From an uncultured Ruminococcus sp. (GTDB taxonomy: Bacteria > Bacillota > Clostridia > Oscillospirales > Ruminococcaceae), in NCBI GenBank assembly GCA_947624295.1, contig CANQJV010000005.1, positions 31,829 to 95,828 on the forward strand: a stretch of DNA of 64,000 nt, given 5' to 3'. The notes beneath the pieces are model-generated. The model was not told where the DNA came from. It worked only from the letters and a program-made list of their open reading frames with translations, and made no database searches. The position numbers and the translations under genes are program-made. Below, one piece after another: positions 43,826-52,505 of the stretch (the first letter of the stretch is position 1; every line of letters begins with the position of its first letter).

Positions 43826-45481
43826 TTACTCCTGCATCGCAATTATTTTATCACATATTTCAAGTGCGGCAGGTCTGTGTGTAATTATAACAATCGTTTT
43901 ATCAGTCATATTTCTGATATTTTCAAGTAACTGCTGTTCAGTCGCAATATCAAGTGAACTCGTTGATTCGTCAAGAATAAGTATCGGCGCATCTGAATAC
44001 ACTGCACGGGCTACAGCTATCCTCTGCATCTGACCTTCTGATAAACCTGAACCCTTTTCGCCAAGTACATAATCAACTCCGTTGTCAAGATTTTTTACAA
44101 ATTCGCTTGCACAAGCTATATCGAGTGCCCTCCATAACTTAGTTTCATTGCAGTTTTCGTCCGAAATCGTCACAACATCACGTATTGTACCGCACATAAG
44201 ACGATTACCTTGCGGAACATACGCAAAAAGCCGGTGCAATCGGCTTGTCAGCGGTAAACGGCTGCCGTCTTTGCAGGTAATAAAGCGTTCACCGGAAGTA
44301 AGCGGGTACAGGCACATCATAAGTTTAAGAAGTGTAGACTTGCCACAGCCTGAATGACCTGTAAACGCTGTCGCCTTGCCTTTTTCAATCGAAATGTTCA
44401 CGCCGTTGAGAACTTGTTCACCATCAGCATACGAAAAAGATGCGTCACTGAATACTATTGATTCAAATTTATTACTATAAAATTCCCTTATATCTTCGTC
44501 TGAAAGCACTCCTTCAGGGCAATCATCAGGGAAATTTTCAGCCTCCATAAGCCTTTCGGCACTCGCTATCATTGCATAGAATTTCGGTAAGTAGCCCGTG
44601 ATATTCGCAAAAGGTGTCTGTATCTGCCCGATTAACTGCATTATCGCCATAAGCGTACCGTAACTCACTGTCCCCGAAATTATCCCAAAACAAGAAAACC
44701 CGATTCCAAAGAGATACATTCCGTTCATCGCAACACCAAAGCCGACATTGCATAAATTTGAGAATGCATTTTTTTTCATGCGGGCTGATTTATGGGATTC
44801 CATTTTTTCATTGCATTTGTCACTGCTTATTTTCTGCGCCGAAAACGAACGTATTATCATAAGATTTTCGAGATGTTCCTGAAAAAATACCCGCAGACTG
44901 CTGTCCGCTTCCTGTACTTTTTTGTGCAGGTGCTTGAGGATTTTCCTGAACGAAACAGTGAAAATTATCATCACTATACCGCCCGGAATAATGATAAATG
45001 CAGTTTCAGGCACAAGCGTTATTATCATCAGAAGTGCAGCTACCATTTTTATGAACATTCCCAGAACTCCCGGTATTATTTCAACTGCACCGTTCGCACA
45101 TACAGCAGAATCAGAAATAAGACGGCTTAACCACTCAGCAGAATGAAGTGCCGAAACATAGGCGTGTTCTTTCCCCATAAGACACGAAAAAAGCCTGCCT
45201 TTGCATTCGTTTTCGATACCGCTCCTGCAACGTTCTTCAAGATGACGGAGAATCGCACGGAATGTTATCTGCAATGCCGTAAGCAGAATCAGAAGAATAA
45301 GGCTGATAATGAAATTTTTTCTGTCGCCGTGTGCCGCATCATCAACGGCATTTCTCAGGAAAAGGGCGAATATGACACTGCTCAGACCAAGTGCTACTTG
45401 TATGAATCCCAGTGCCGTAATCGCAATTTTATATTTCCCCGTGACTTTCCAGAGCCATTTTACCGCAGAATTTTTCACCAT
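43826..45481 (-). CDS. ABC exporter (fused permease-ATPase) of the peptide cluster
   Basis: 551 residues. Six membrane helices in the first 300 residues and an ATPase with GHSGCGKST (Walker A), LSEGQMQRIAVARA (signature), LILDEST (Walker B) and ITHR. No C39 peptidase domain is fused, so leader removal, if any, needs another protein; a protease gene overlaps immediately upstream by seven bases. Exporters of this type serve lasso and related peptides. Confidence 0.88.
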   Translation of the reverse strand: MVKNSAVKWLWKVTGKYKIAITALGFIQVALGLSSVIFALFLRNAVDDAAHGDRKNFIISLILLILLTALQITFRAILRHLEERCRSGIENECKGRLFSCLMGKEHAYVSALHSAEWLSRLISDSAVCANGAVEIIPGVLGMFIKMVAALLMIITLVPETAFIIIPGGIVMIIFTVSFRKILKHLHKKVQEADSSLRVFFQEHLENLMIIRSFSAQKISSDKCNEKMESHKSARMKKNAFSNLCNVGFGVAMNGMYLFGIGFSCFGIISGTVSYGTLMAIMQLIGQIQTPFANITGYLPKFYAMIASAERLMEAENFPDDCPEGVLSDEDIREFYSNKFESIVFSDASFSYADGEQVLNGVNISIEKGKATAFTGHSGCGKSTLLKLMMCLYPLTSGERFITCKDGSRLPLTSRLHRLFAYVPQGNRLMCGTIRDVVTISDENCNETKLWRALDIACASEFVKNLDNGVDYVLGEKGSGLSEGQMQRIAVARAVYSDAPILILDESTSSLDIATEQQLLENIRNMTDKTIVIITHRPAALEICDKIIAMQE

Positions 45482-45909
45482 TTCAACCGCCTTTTCAGGA
45501 ACATAATCACCCTCACAATGAACGCTCTTACAGGGAAAAAATCACACCATATATGCACGTACAGCTTATATCTCCAATCATTTACGGAAACAGTTTCGCC
45601 ATTACGTATTACAGCTGAAAGCACTCCTATAATATGACGGTCAGTTATACCGTACTCTTTTTTCCAACGGTTATCTCCGCATATGACATAGTCCTTGTCA
45701 CGTACTTTTAATATACGATGAAGAACATATTGACCTGAATCACGCTTATATAAGGGTACATCGTACTTTTTCAGCCGTCTTTTCGGTTTACGGGTAATCA
45801 CCATCAAATCTTTTCCTTCACGTATCAGAGGCATCATACTGTCACCCTTGTTTTTATAGACAAGTTTCCCCGATTTTGCGATTACCTCCTCAAAAGTCGA
45901 TTTACTCAT
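45475..45909 (-). CDS. S24/S26-type signal-peptidase-like protease of the peptide cluster
   Basis: 144 residues. The nucleophile motif is NKGDSMMPLIREG (Ser24), then DVPLYKRDSGQYVLHRIL with the usual HR segment and VICGDNRW. A hydrophobic C-terminal stretch with basic residues may associate with the membrane. Proteins of this short type often sit next to PqqD genes and are suspected to cut peptides; evidence here is context only. The gene overlaps PqqD by eight bases and the exporter by seven. Confidence 0.82.
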   Translation of the reverse strand: MSKSTFEEVIAKSGKLVYKNKGDSMMPLIREGKDLMVITRKPKRRLKKYDVPLYKRDSGQYVLHRILKVRDKDYVICGDNRWKKEYGITDRHIIGVLSAVIRNGETVSVNDWRYKLYVHIWCDFFPVRAFIVRVIMFLKRRLKW

Positions 45910-46162
45910 CTATAGCACCAATATTACGCAAAGTTTCGATGATTTTTTTCACATCAGCCGAAATTACATCTTTTGGAGCATCATATGTTTTCGCCATTTT
46001 TTCGACTATCTGCTTTTCAGTTGTTTCTTTTTTCAGGCAGTTGACAATAAAAGCGGCGGTATCATTGCTGCGTACAATACCGCTGAACTGCTCATTTCCT
46101 GCGGCAACAAGAATCTGTTCACCGCCTGAACTATGTGTAATAAATCCGTCTTTAAGTTTCAT
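45902..46162 (-). CDS. PqqD-family peptide-binding protein (RiPP recognition element)
   Basis: 86 residues. A winged-helix fold with VLVAAG-like strand order (EQILVAAGNEQFSGIVRSND), then TAAFIVNCLKKETTEKQIVE and the helix ADVKKIIETLRNIGAIDE. PqqD proteins hold leader peptides for tailoring enzymes. That is the best evidence that the two tiny upstream genes encode substrates. It overlaps the protease gene and lies nine bases after the kinase gene. Confidence 0.85.
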   Translation of the reverse strand: MKLKDGFITHSSGGEQILVAAGNEQFSGIVRSNDTAAFIVNCLKKETTEKQIVEKMAKTYDAPKDVISADVKKIIETLRNIGAIDE

Positions 46163-46171
46163 ATTTTAACT

Positions 46172-46906
46172 TTATCCTTTCATAGCATTATATGCCGTTT
46201 CAGCCGCAGAAATATCCATATTACAGCCGAGTACATATAACGGCACATTATTTATAAGTTTCTCGATAAGAGTGAGAAGTTTTGCAGTTTTCTGAGCATT
46301 TGCAGGGCGGTAAGCCTGCTGGAGAATCAGCGGATATATTGAGTGACTGCCGACTTTTTCTATATGATTCTCCTTATCTCTCGTCAACACACATAATGCC
46401 TTCAGAGGTACGGCGATATTTTCACCAAGACGGTGTTTGCCGTTCCACGGAGTACCGTACGCTGTAACGCCTGTATCGCTTATCATAAGCAAAGGCTTGT
46501 CATCGTTCACCATAACAGCACGTTCCCCGAAATATTCCCTCCAAAGGCGTGTATGAGTTGATTTTCCTGTACCGCTTTTAGCAGTGAACAGATAGCCCTC
46601 ACCGTCTACTGCCACAACCGAACCATGAAAAAGAATCTTGTCATCTTCAATGATTTTTTCGGCTATTTTGCGGTAAACGGCGAGAGTTTCAAGATAGCTG
46701 TCGCTGTAATTTATTACTTTGTGTCCCTCTTTTATATCCTGCGATGCTGAACGCATTTTTTCGTATGAAATATCATCGGCGGATACAGTCACTATAAAAT
46801 CAGGTTCAGCTGATGTTTCATAGCCTTTGCAGAGGGAATGCACCTCTCCGAACAGAGAACGCACTTCAATATTTGTGTCGGCAATCCTGTATGTTCTGCT
46901 TATCAT
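46172..46906 (-). CDS. HPr-kinase-like protein of the peptide cluster
   Basis: 244 residues. The ATP loop is FTAKSGTGKSTHTRLW (residues 107-122), then AVMVNDDKPLL and GTPWNGKHRLGENI. The fold is that of HprK and the RiPP kinases known from paeninodin-type lasso clusters, which phosphorylate the peptide tail. Its ATG overlaps the stop of the 34-codon peptide gene by two bases, so kinase and peptide are translated together. The peptide's SS end offers a possible target. Confidence 0.85.
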   Translation of the reverse strand: MISRTYRIADTNIEVRSLFGEVHSLCKGYETSAEPDFIVTVSADDISYEKMRSASQDIKEGHKVINYSDSYLETLAVYRKIAEKIIEDDKILFHGSVVAVDGEGYLFTAKSGTGKSTHTRLWREYFGERAVMVNDDKPLLMISDTGVTAYGTPWNGKHRLGENIAVPLKALCVLTRDKENHIEKVGSHSIYPLILQQAYRPANAQKTAKLLTLIEKLINNVPLYVLGCNMDISAAETAYNAMKG

Positions 46907-47007
46907 GAACTCGGAACAATTGGTGTTTCAGTAACACTTGTTGTTATAACATCTTCACATTCAAATTCAATAACCTGCATTTTCGGCTTTTTGTAAGACT
47001 TTTTCAT
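46903..47007 (-). CDS. Candidate precursor peptide 1 (34 aa)
   Basis: Reads MKKSYKKPKMQVIEFECEDV then ITTSVTETPIVPSS. GAGGA lies nine bases before the ATG, and the stop overlaps the HprK-like start. The first 24 residues match the second small gene at 47573 (MKK.Y..P.M.VI.FE.EDVITTS), while the tails differ. YxxP in a leader next to a PqqD gene is the pattern recognised by RREs. No secreted-signal hydrophobic core. Mature form and modification unknown. Confidence 0.8.
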   Translation of the reverse strand: MKKSYKKPKMQVIEFECEDVITTSVTETPIVPSS

Positions 47008-47043
47008 AATAAATTCCTCATTTCATTATATAATATAGTTTAA

Positions 47044-47499
47044 TTATTCTACAGGGACAAACGGCAATTCAATATAGCTTTCTTCAGACGGATTTTCTTC
47101 AGCCGACTTATCTTCAGCTTTTGAAGTTTTAGGTTTGTCCGGTTTGCTTTCATCAGATTTAGAAGATTCAGAAATTTCAGTATCTTCAGCATCTTCAATG
47201 ACAAATTCAAATTCACCGTCACCGTCCGAAATATCGCTGTTTTCCTCTGTAGTATCAGATTCTGTTGATTTTGTTTCAGTAGTAGTTTCAGCAGATTCTG
47301 TTGTTTTTACTGTTGTTGATTCAGTTGTAGTAGTTGTTGTTTCAGTAGTTTCTGCCTGTGTCGTTTCAGCCGTTGCTATTTCAGTAACAAGCACCGCATT
47401 TTCCGGCAATGAAATTTCATTGTTTTCGTTTTCTCCGGAATTGCACGCACAAAGCAAAATTGCTGAACATAATGTTAAAAGTAATGATATTTTTTTCAT
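47044..47499 (-). CDS. Thr/Glu/Ser-rich lipoprotein inside the peptide cluster
   Basis: 151 residues. Lipobox LLCAC (Cys at about 19) and then a disordered Thr/Glu/Ser-rich body (TTETTTTTTESTT, KSTESDTTEENSD) and an acidic middle (DGDGEFEFVIEDAEDTEISE). The end PSEESYIELPFVPVE contains a hydrophobic motif. No enzyme domain. The ATG is set by AAAGGA; two in-frame ATGs upstream lack sites. It may coat the envelope or act as immunity or display partner; only its position supports that. Confidence 0.75.
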   Translation of the reverse strand: MKKISLLLTLCSAILLCACNSGENENNEISLPENAVLVTEIATAETTQAETTETTTTTTESTTVKTTESAETTTETKSTESDTTEENSDISDGDGEFEFVIEDAEDTEISESSKSDESKPDKPKTSKAEDKSAEENPSEESYIELPFVPVE

Positions 47500-47532
47500 G
47501 ATAAATCCTTTCATGACAAAAATCATAGGGTT

Positions 47533-47565
47533 GAGAGCTGTCCTTTAAGAACAGCTCTCTTTTGT
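47533..47565 (+). terminator. Hairpin between the two peptide genes
   Basis: GAGAGCTGT-cctttaaga-ACAGCTCTC. The T-run is on the plus side only (TTTTG). On the minus strand of the operon it is a hairpin without a T-tract, so it may be a processing or attenuation site that sets relative expression. Confidence 0.45.
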
Positions 47566-47572
47566 TCAATTA

Positions 47573-47683
47573 TCACATACCAAACATTGGTGTTTCATCT
47601 TCACCTACACCGCTTGTTGTGATTACGTCCTCGCTTTCAAAGTTTATAACGTCCATTTCAGGTGTTTTGTAGTACTTTTTCAT
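47573..47683 (-). CDS. Candidate precursor peptide 2 (36 aa)
   Basis: Reads MKKYYKTPEMDVINFESEDV then ITTSGVGEDETPMFGM. AAAGGA lies nine bases before the ATG. The gene begins 21 bases after the stop of the large transglutaminase-like gene. The first 24 residues match precursor 1 in 17 positions; its tail is acidic with Met and Gly. TTSG gives a Thr at -2 and a Gly at +1 relative to a plausible cut, as in lasso leaders, but no acid stands at core position 7-9. Confidence 0.8.
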   Translation of the reverse strand: MKKYYKTPEMDVINFESEDVITTSGVGEDETPMFGM

Positions 47684-47704
47684 ATTAGTAGTTCCTTTCT
47701 GTAA

Positions 47705-50700
47705 TTATTTGCTGTTTCTGTATGCTAATGTTTCTACATTGTAGAGGTAGAGTGCTTTTACAAGGCTCTTGATACCATTGTCTGCTTCAGGGCTTTCAAG
47801 AACAGTGTATGCATAGCTGAGAGGACTTGCGTTTACAGAAAACTCACCTATTGAATAATCCTGTTTTATTCCAAGTTTATGTGCACTGATGTGTGCAAAA
47901 TCGTAGTAGTAGAGATTAGATGATTTCTTAGTAAGTCCGAGTTCCTTTGCAACTGACTCATCTGTTACATCGAAGTAATGACGGAGAGTAGTTTCAGATT
48001 CAAGGATAAGGCTTGTGCCTTTGTATTTTACGCCAGCTGGAAGTTTATCCACGCCTTTTTTAGTTGCCTGATACTGTGCAAGTTTGTCAAGTGTAACTGC
48101 GTTCATTTCTGCTGTTTCAGTAATTGCTGTCTTTGCAAAGTATGCGCTTGCAACTTCGCCATAGTTCATAAGAGTTTTTGCAAGGTTCTGCTCTTTAGCG
48201 TAAAGCTTTTTCTCGTTGAGGATAGTTCCAAGATACTGTTCAACAGAACGGCTGTTTTCTGTGCTCTTTCTGCCGTCAGCAAGTTTAACTACAAGTTTAA
48301 CGTCTTTAGTGATGTCTTTTGCAGATACTTCGCAAGGAATCTTGTATGTGTTTGCCATTCCTGTGTATTTGAGTTTATCTGTGATTTTCTGTTCAACAGT
48401 TGAGCCGTTCGGGAGAGTGATTATAGCTTTTGCGCCTGTGAGGTCTGTACCCTCTTTGAACTCAACATAGAAGTTAAGACCGATGTTTCCGCCGAGGGAG
48501 ATGTTGTGACCAACTACAGCACTGAAACCGTCTTTGAATTTTGTAGCTGTTTCGTGTGGTTCAACTGTCTGACCTTCGTTTGCTTTAGATTCTTTTTCAA
48601 CAACTGATTCAGCAACGAACTGTACATCAACGATTGCGTTGTCGTCTTTGATTTCGTTGTAGTCAGCTAAAGAAACTGTGATGTGTGCTTCGTCTTTGTT
48701 TTCGTCTGTTACTTCGTAAACTTTTTCGCCAACCTTGATAGACTCGATGTCATAATCTGCGTCAGCTGTGATGTCGATAGTAACTGTTTCGTTTTCGCCA
48801 CCAACTATTGCTGTACCGGACATTTTTTCGTCTTCGTCTTTAGAAGTAACTGTACCGCCGATAGTTTTTGTTGTGAAGATTACGGATTTCTGCTCAAGTG
48901 ATTCATTGAATTTAGCAAGTTCAGTAGGATTATCAGCGAGAGCTGCTTTTGCCTCTTCAATGTCAATCGGAACGATAGCGAACGGGCTGAATGCATCGCA
49001 CCATACAACGAGACCGTATTCTGTGATTTCGCACGGGATTTCGTTTACGCCTGTAATTTCGCCCTTTTCGTTTTTGGAGAAGTGGTAAACCTTGAAAGTT
49101 TTGCCTTTATCTTCCGGACCGTAGCCTGCCGGGAATCCGAGAGTTACACGGACAGCCTGACCTGTGCTGACAATCTGAGATTTGCAGAGTGTGAGGTTTA
49201 CGTTGTAGTATTCAGCTTTATCAAATTCAGCTGCACTGCCTGCGAGTTCACCAAGACCGCCTTCATTATTTTCGAGCAGGTTGTTCATTTCCTGTTCCTG
49301 TTTGTCGTTTGCATCTGTAGCAACGAGAACCATTCTATGTGTAAGCTGTGAAAGTGCATCTGATAAAGTATTGCCGTCATTTACGATGTCGCTGCTGTCG
49401 CCTACTGCATTCCATTTTGAGAAGTCAGTGCCTTTGAGGTCATCCATAAGAGTAGGCTTGCCGAATACGTTCCAATCATAACCCTGTGACTGGAAAGCGT
49501 GTGCTGCACATCTATGAGCTGCGAGGAAGCTTATAGCGATTGGTTCTTTACCTTCTACTGTTGCATATTTTGTTTCTTCAAGATATTCGCCTGTCTTAGA
49601 ATCCATTTCGTGATATGGAACTGTAAGTTTTCCTGCTTTAAGACCTTTTACATCAAATTCATAGAAGATGTTGTCATCAGCATACATTATACTTGGTGTG
49701 AAGTCGAACTGATAACCAATGATTTCCATTCCCTTGAGAGTTTCAGCACTTACTGAACCTGTAGGATTTAATACATTTTTCTCATCTATAAACTCAACAT
49801 CTACCTTGTCATCATGTTCATTGTCTGTTTTGTGAATAAGCTGTAAATCTGTATCTATCGGGTCACTTACTGAACCGTCTTTGAAGATAACTCTAAAATC
49901 TTCAACAGTGCTGTTGTCAAAACCTGATCTGTTCTTTAATTCGTGCATATCCTGAATATTCATTCTGAGTGAAAGTTTTCCGTCATTTTCATTGATGTAA
50001 CTTTCATCAAGATAAATTGACTGGTCAAATTTTGCACTTATTGTGCGTTTGCCGTCATCTATCAGCAATGCACTCTGGAGAGATGGTGAAACTTCTGTCG
50101 GATATGGAGGAGCCTTATAGAAACCGTTTGGATTGTATATTGGGTCACTTACTGCAACATAGTCTGATTCTGTTCCGGTGAAATTACTTTCATCAAAATC
50201 CATACCTCCAAAAGAATAAGTACCTTGTGGCTTTCTTGTTACGGCAAATTTTACATATGAAGCCTGTGGCATAATAAGAACAAGATGTTCAGGAGTTGTA
50301 TAGAAATATGAATTTCCTGCTTCTGCATCACTGTCGAACTTGTCAACAGGCTGCTGCCAAACAGACATATATTTCATTCCTGTCCATGCCATATCACCAA
50401 TAGGTGCTTCTGCTATCTTCTTTTCATAGCTGGGGTCGCTTTTGCTTGTGCTTCTGCTCATGCTTACTACGCCGCCTCTTTCAACAAAGCAGTCATACAT
50501 CATATTGTAACCTGCTGCTTTTGCGGCTTCAAGTCCCATACCCTTATAGCTTACTATAAATTTACCGGCTTTTTCGCCTTCCATTTCAGCCTGTTCATAT
50601 GAAACCATAAGACCGTTTGAGTTGTAAACTACTTCATTGCCGTAGTTGTCATAGTTAAGTGTAGGATAAGTAAATTCGTAGTTTGATTCAGAACGGATTC

Positions 50701-51688
50701 CGCTCGGAGCGTATTTAACAGCCATTTTGCTTTCGCCCTTGAGGAGATACTCGTGGTTTTCATAACCGTCAGCGCCTACTTCATTAAGACCTTTTTTGCT
50801 GTTTGTCGGGTCGTCGATTGTCGGGTCAACTGCGTACCATGCACCGTCAAGTTCTACATATGTCCACATATGGAGTTCATATGATTCTGCGTCAGGTCTG
50901 TATGCGCCCTGAATAAGTACACACGGGATACCTCTTTCGTCCATGAATGCCTTGAAAAGTCTTGCGTAACCCTCACATACAGCTTTCTGATTTACGAGAG
51001 AACCGTAAGCTGTTCTGATGAGGTACTGTGCTGTGTCGTCCTGAGCGAATTTGTTTTCAAGTCTGTATGATGTATGTTCTGTGATGTAGTCGTGTGCTGA
51101 TTCAACAAATTCTGCGTCTGTTCCGCCTGTAAGTGAACCGTAAGCCTCACTGAATGCGCTGTTGTATGTGTTGATAGCGGTCTGAACGTCATCAGCAGAT
51201 TTGAAAGATTCTGTCCAGTAATTATCACGTCTGCCTGAACCAAGATAAAGATGATAGTCATTACCGAGTTTCTTGATTCTGATTGAGAGTGCTGAGAAGT
51301 CAACATAGAATACTTCGGGGTGGTCGCCTGTGAAAGCGTCTCTTGCTGCGCCGTAGATATTGAGGACGTTGCCCTCACCGCCTGCATAAGCTGAAACCTG
51401 TTCTGATGTGAAGTAACCTTCTTTCACAAGGTCGAGGTCTTTGCCTTCTGCGAACAATCCTTGTGTGAGCATTTGCTCCATAGCGTTGTAGAAGTTCTGA
51501 TAAGCCTTTGTTTCGTCTGCTGTCTGACCGGAAAGCTGATTGTAGAAATATTTGTCTGCTGAAGATTCAGCGTAAGAAGTCACCATAGAAACGTTAGCGA
51601 AATTTGCGAAGTTTGTAACTGCTGGTACGGAAGAGATAGTCATTGCAGCTGCGAGAATCGATGCCAAGAATTTTTTAGTTTTCATCAT
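47705..51688 (-). CDS. Large secreted transglutaminase-like protein, no dockerin
   Basis: 1327 residues from the first of two ATGs after GAGGTGATT. Signal peptide; transglutaminase fold about 185-300 with Cys238 (QKAVCEGYA), His273 (ELHMWTY) and Asp288 (YAVDPTIDD). Several beta-rich segments follow and then a C-terminal region with GHNISLGGNIGLNFYVE, a domain found at the ends of Ruminococcus surface proteins. No sortase motif, dockerin or SLH domain. Role likely surface protein processing or cross-linking. It lies directly upstream of precursor 2 on the same strand and may lead the operon. Two promoters precede it. Confidence 0.8.
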   Translation of the reverse strand: MMKTKKFLASILAAAMTISSVPAVTNFANFANVSMVTSYAESSADKYFYNQLSGQTADETKAYQNFYNAMEQMLTQGLFAEGKDLDLVKEGYFTSEQVSAYAGGEGNVLNIYGAARDAFTGDHPEVFYVDFSALSIRIKKLGNDYHLYLGSGRRDNYWTESFKSADDVQTAINTYNSAFSEAYGSLTGGTDAEFVESAHDYITEHTSYRLENKFAQDDTAQYLIRTAYGSLVNQKAVCEGYARLFKAFMDERGIPCVLIQGAYRPDAESYELHMWTYVELDGAWYAVDPTIDDPTNSKKGLNEVGADGYENHEYLLKGESKMAVKYAPSGIRSESNYEFTYPTLNYDNYGNEVVYNSNGLMVSYEQAEMEGEKAGKFIVSYKGMGLEAAKAAGYNMMYDCFVERGGVVSMSRSTSKSDPSYEKKIAEAPIGDMAWTGMKYMSVWQQPVDKFDSDAEAGNSYFYTTPEHLVLIMPQASYVKFAVTRKPQGTYSFGGMDFDESNFTGTESDYVAVSDPIYNPNGFYKAPPYPTEVSPSLQSALLIDDGKRTISAKFDQSIYLDESYINENDGKLSLRMNIQDMHELKNRSGFDNSTVEDFRVIFKDGSVSDPIDTDLQLIHKTDNEHDDKVDVEFIDEKNVLNPTGSVSAETLKGMEIIGYQFDFTPSIMYADDNIFYEFDVKGLKAGKLTVPYHEMDSKTGEYLEETKYATVEGKEPIAISFLAAHRCAAHAFQSQGYDWNVFGKPTLMDDLKGTDFSKWNAVGDSSDIVNDGNTLSDALSQLTHRMVLVATDANDKQEQEMNNLLENNEGGLGELAGSAAEFDKAEYYNVNLTLCKSQIVSTGQAVRVTLGFPAGYGPEDKGKTFKVYHFSKNEKGEITGVNEIPCEITEYGLVVWCDAFSPFAIVPIDIEEAKAALADNPTELAKFNESLEQKSVIFTTKTIGGTVTSKDEDEKMSGTAIVGGENETVTIDITADADYDIESIKVGEKVYEVTDENKDEAHITVSLADYNEIKDDNAIVDVQFVAESVVEKESKANEGQTVEPHETATKFKDGFSAVVGHNISLGGNIGLNFYVEFKEGTDLTGAKAIITLPNGSTVEQKITDKLKYTGMANTYKIPCEVSAKDITKDVKLVVKLADGRKSTENSRSVEQYLGTILNEKKLYAKEQNLAKTLMNYGEVASAYFAKTAITETAEMNAVTLDKLAQYQATKKGVDKLPAGVKYKGTSLILESETTLRHYFDVTDESVAKELGLTKKSSNLYYYDFAHISAHKLGIKQDYSIGEFSVNASPLSYAYTVLESPEADNGIKSLVKALYLYNVETLAYRNSK

Positions 51689-51707
51689 AATAATCACCTC
51701 ATAAAAG

Positions 51708-51736
51708 ATTTTAATTTTTGTTGAATTGTTTGTCAA
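51708..51736 (-). promoter_or_regulatory. Proximal promoter of the large transglutaminase gene
   Basis: On the minus strand TTGACA, 17 bp, TAAAAT. Its start site would lie only about 15 bases before the ATG. Confidence 0.45.
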
Positions 51737-51799
51737 GACTTTTGCGAGAACCAAAGCTGTATTTTTTATTTCTTATGTCTGTCTCATGTCTTTAATTAT

Positions 51800-51827
51800 A
51801 TTATACTCATAATTTCCGCAAAGTCAA
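51800..51827 (-). promoter_or_regulatory. Distal promoter of the large transglutaminase gene
   Basis: On the minus strand TTGACT, 16 bp, TATAAT, giving a leader of about 105 bases. The rest of 51755-52021 is AT-rich without a gene. Confidence 0.6.
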
Positions 51828-52021
51828 TAAATTCCAGAACAGTCAACTTTTTTATGGGGTATTTTGTCTGAATTTTATAGGATTTTATTCTTTTTTCACC
51901 GATTCTTTACTTAATTATACACTATTTTGGCAGTAAAAGTCAATAGTTTTTATATTATTTTTATTTTATATACATATATAATATAATAATACACTGTCAT
52001 AATCATTCCGGAAAAGGCGTA

Positions 52022-52354
52022 TTACAGGTGATGATTGTCTCCCCATTCACACATGGAGTCAAGAATCGGAATCAATGATTTACCACGTTCCGTGAGGCTG
52101 TATTCAACTTTAGGCGGAATCTGCGGATATTCCTCACGGTGTACGAGTTTATCTTTTTCAAGTTCTTTCAGATTAGCACTCAATGTTTTATAAGAAATTG
52201 AACCTATATATTTTTGCATTTCATTGAAACGGACAACACCAAATTCCATAAGCGTATACAGAATAGTCATTTTATATTTTCCGCTTATAAGTGACAGCGT
52301 ATAACTGAACCCTGTATTTTCAATATTTTCGTCAGCAATGCATTTCTTTTTCAT
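52022..52354 (-). CDS. HxlR-family regulator
   Basis: 110 residues with the HxlR winged helix: LSLISGKYKMTILYTLMEFG, MQKYIGSISYKTLSANLKEL and YSLTERGKSLIPILDSMCEW. A Cys near residue 5 and one near the end could sense thiol or quinone stress, as in YodB/CatR/HypR. It diverges from a flavoprotein reductase gene with a palindromic operator between them, the classic layout for this family. Confidence 0.88.
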   Translation of the reverse strand: MKKKCIADENIENTGFSYTLSLISGKYKMTILYTLMEFGVVRFNEMQKYIGSISYKTLSANLKELEKDKLVHREEYPQIPPKVEYSLTERGKSLIPILDSMCEWGDNHHL

Positions 52355-52382
52355 GTTAAAAAACTCCTTTATACTTTCTGAA

Positions 52383-52413
52383 AAGTAAGTATATTACCTC
52401 AATGTACGTACTT
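52383..52413. promoter_or_regulatory. Palindromic operator between hxlR-type and flavoprotein genes
   Basis: AAGTAAGTATATT-acctc-AATGTACGTACTT: 13-base arms, 11 complementary. The right arm overlaps the -35 (TTGACT) of the flavoprotein promoter. Confidence 0.6.
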
Positions 52414-52439
52414 GACTTTTTTCAATTATCTGTTATAAT
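52412..52439 (+). promoter_or_regulatory. Promoter of the flavoprotein gene
   Basis: TTGACT, 16 bp, TATAAT with an extended TG (CTGTTATAAT); its -35 is covered by the palindromic operator. Confidence 0.7.
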
Positions 52440-52505
52440 TATATCATAAAGGCTGACATAAAGTCAACCGCAACAATAAATTATATTTTTTAAGGAGAAA
52501 TTAAA

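Noticed and set aside
47135..47548. A Val/Ser-rich plus-strand frame opposite the lipoprotein gene
   Set aside because: It is the complement of the Thr/Glu repeat codons; the lipobox and ribosome site support the minus-strand gene.
42678..47683. A standard lasso-peptide cluster
   Set aside because: PqqD, kinase, nucleotidyltransferase and exporter fit, but no AsnB-like cyclase or cytoplasmic B2 protease is present. Neither core has an acid at position 7-9 after a Gly.
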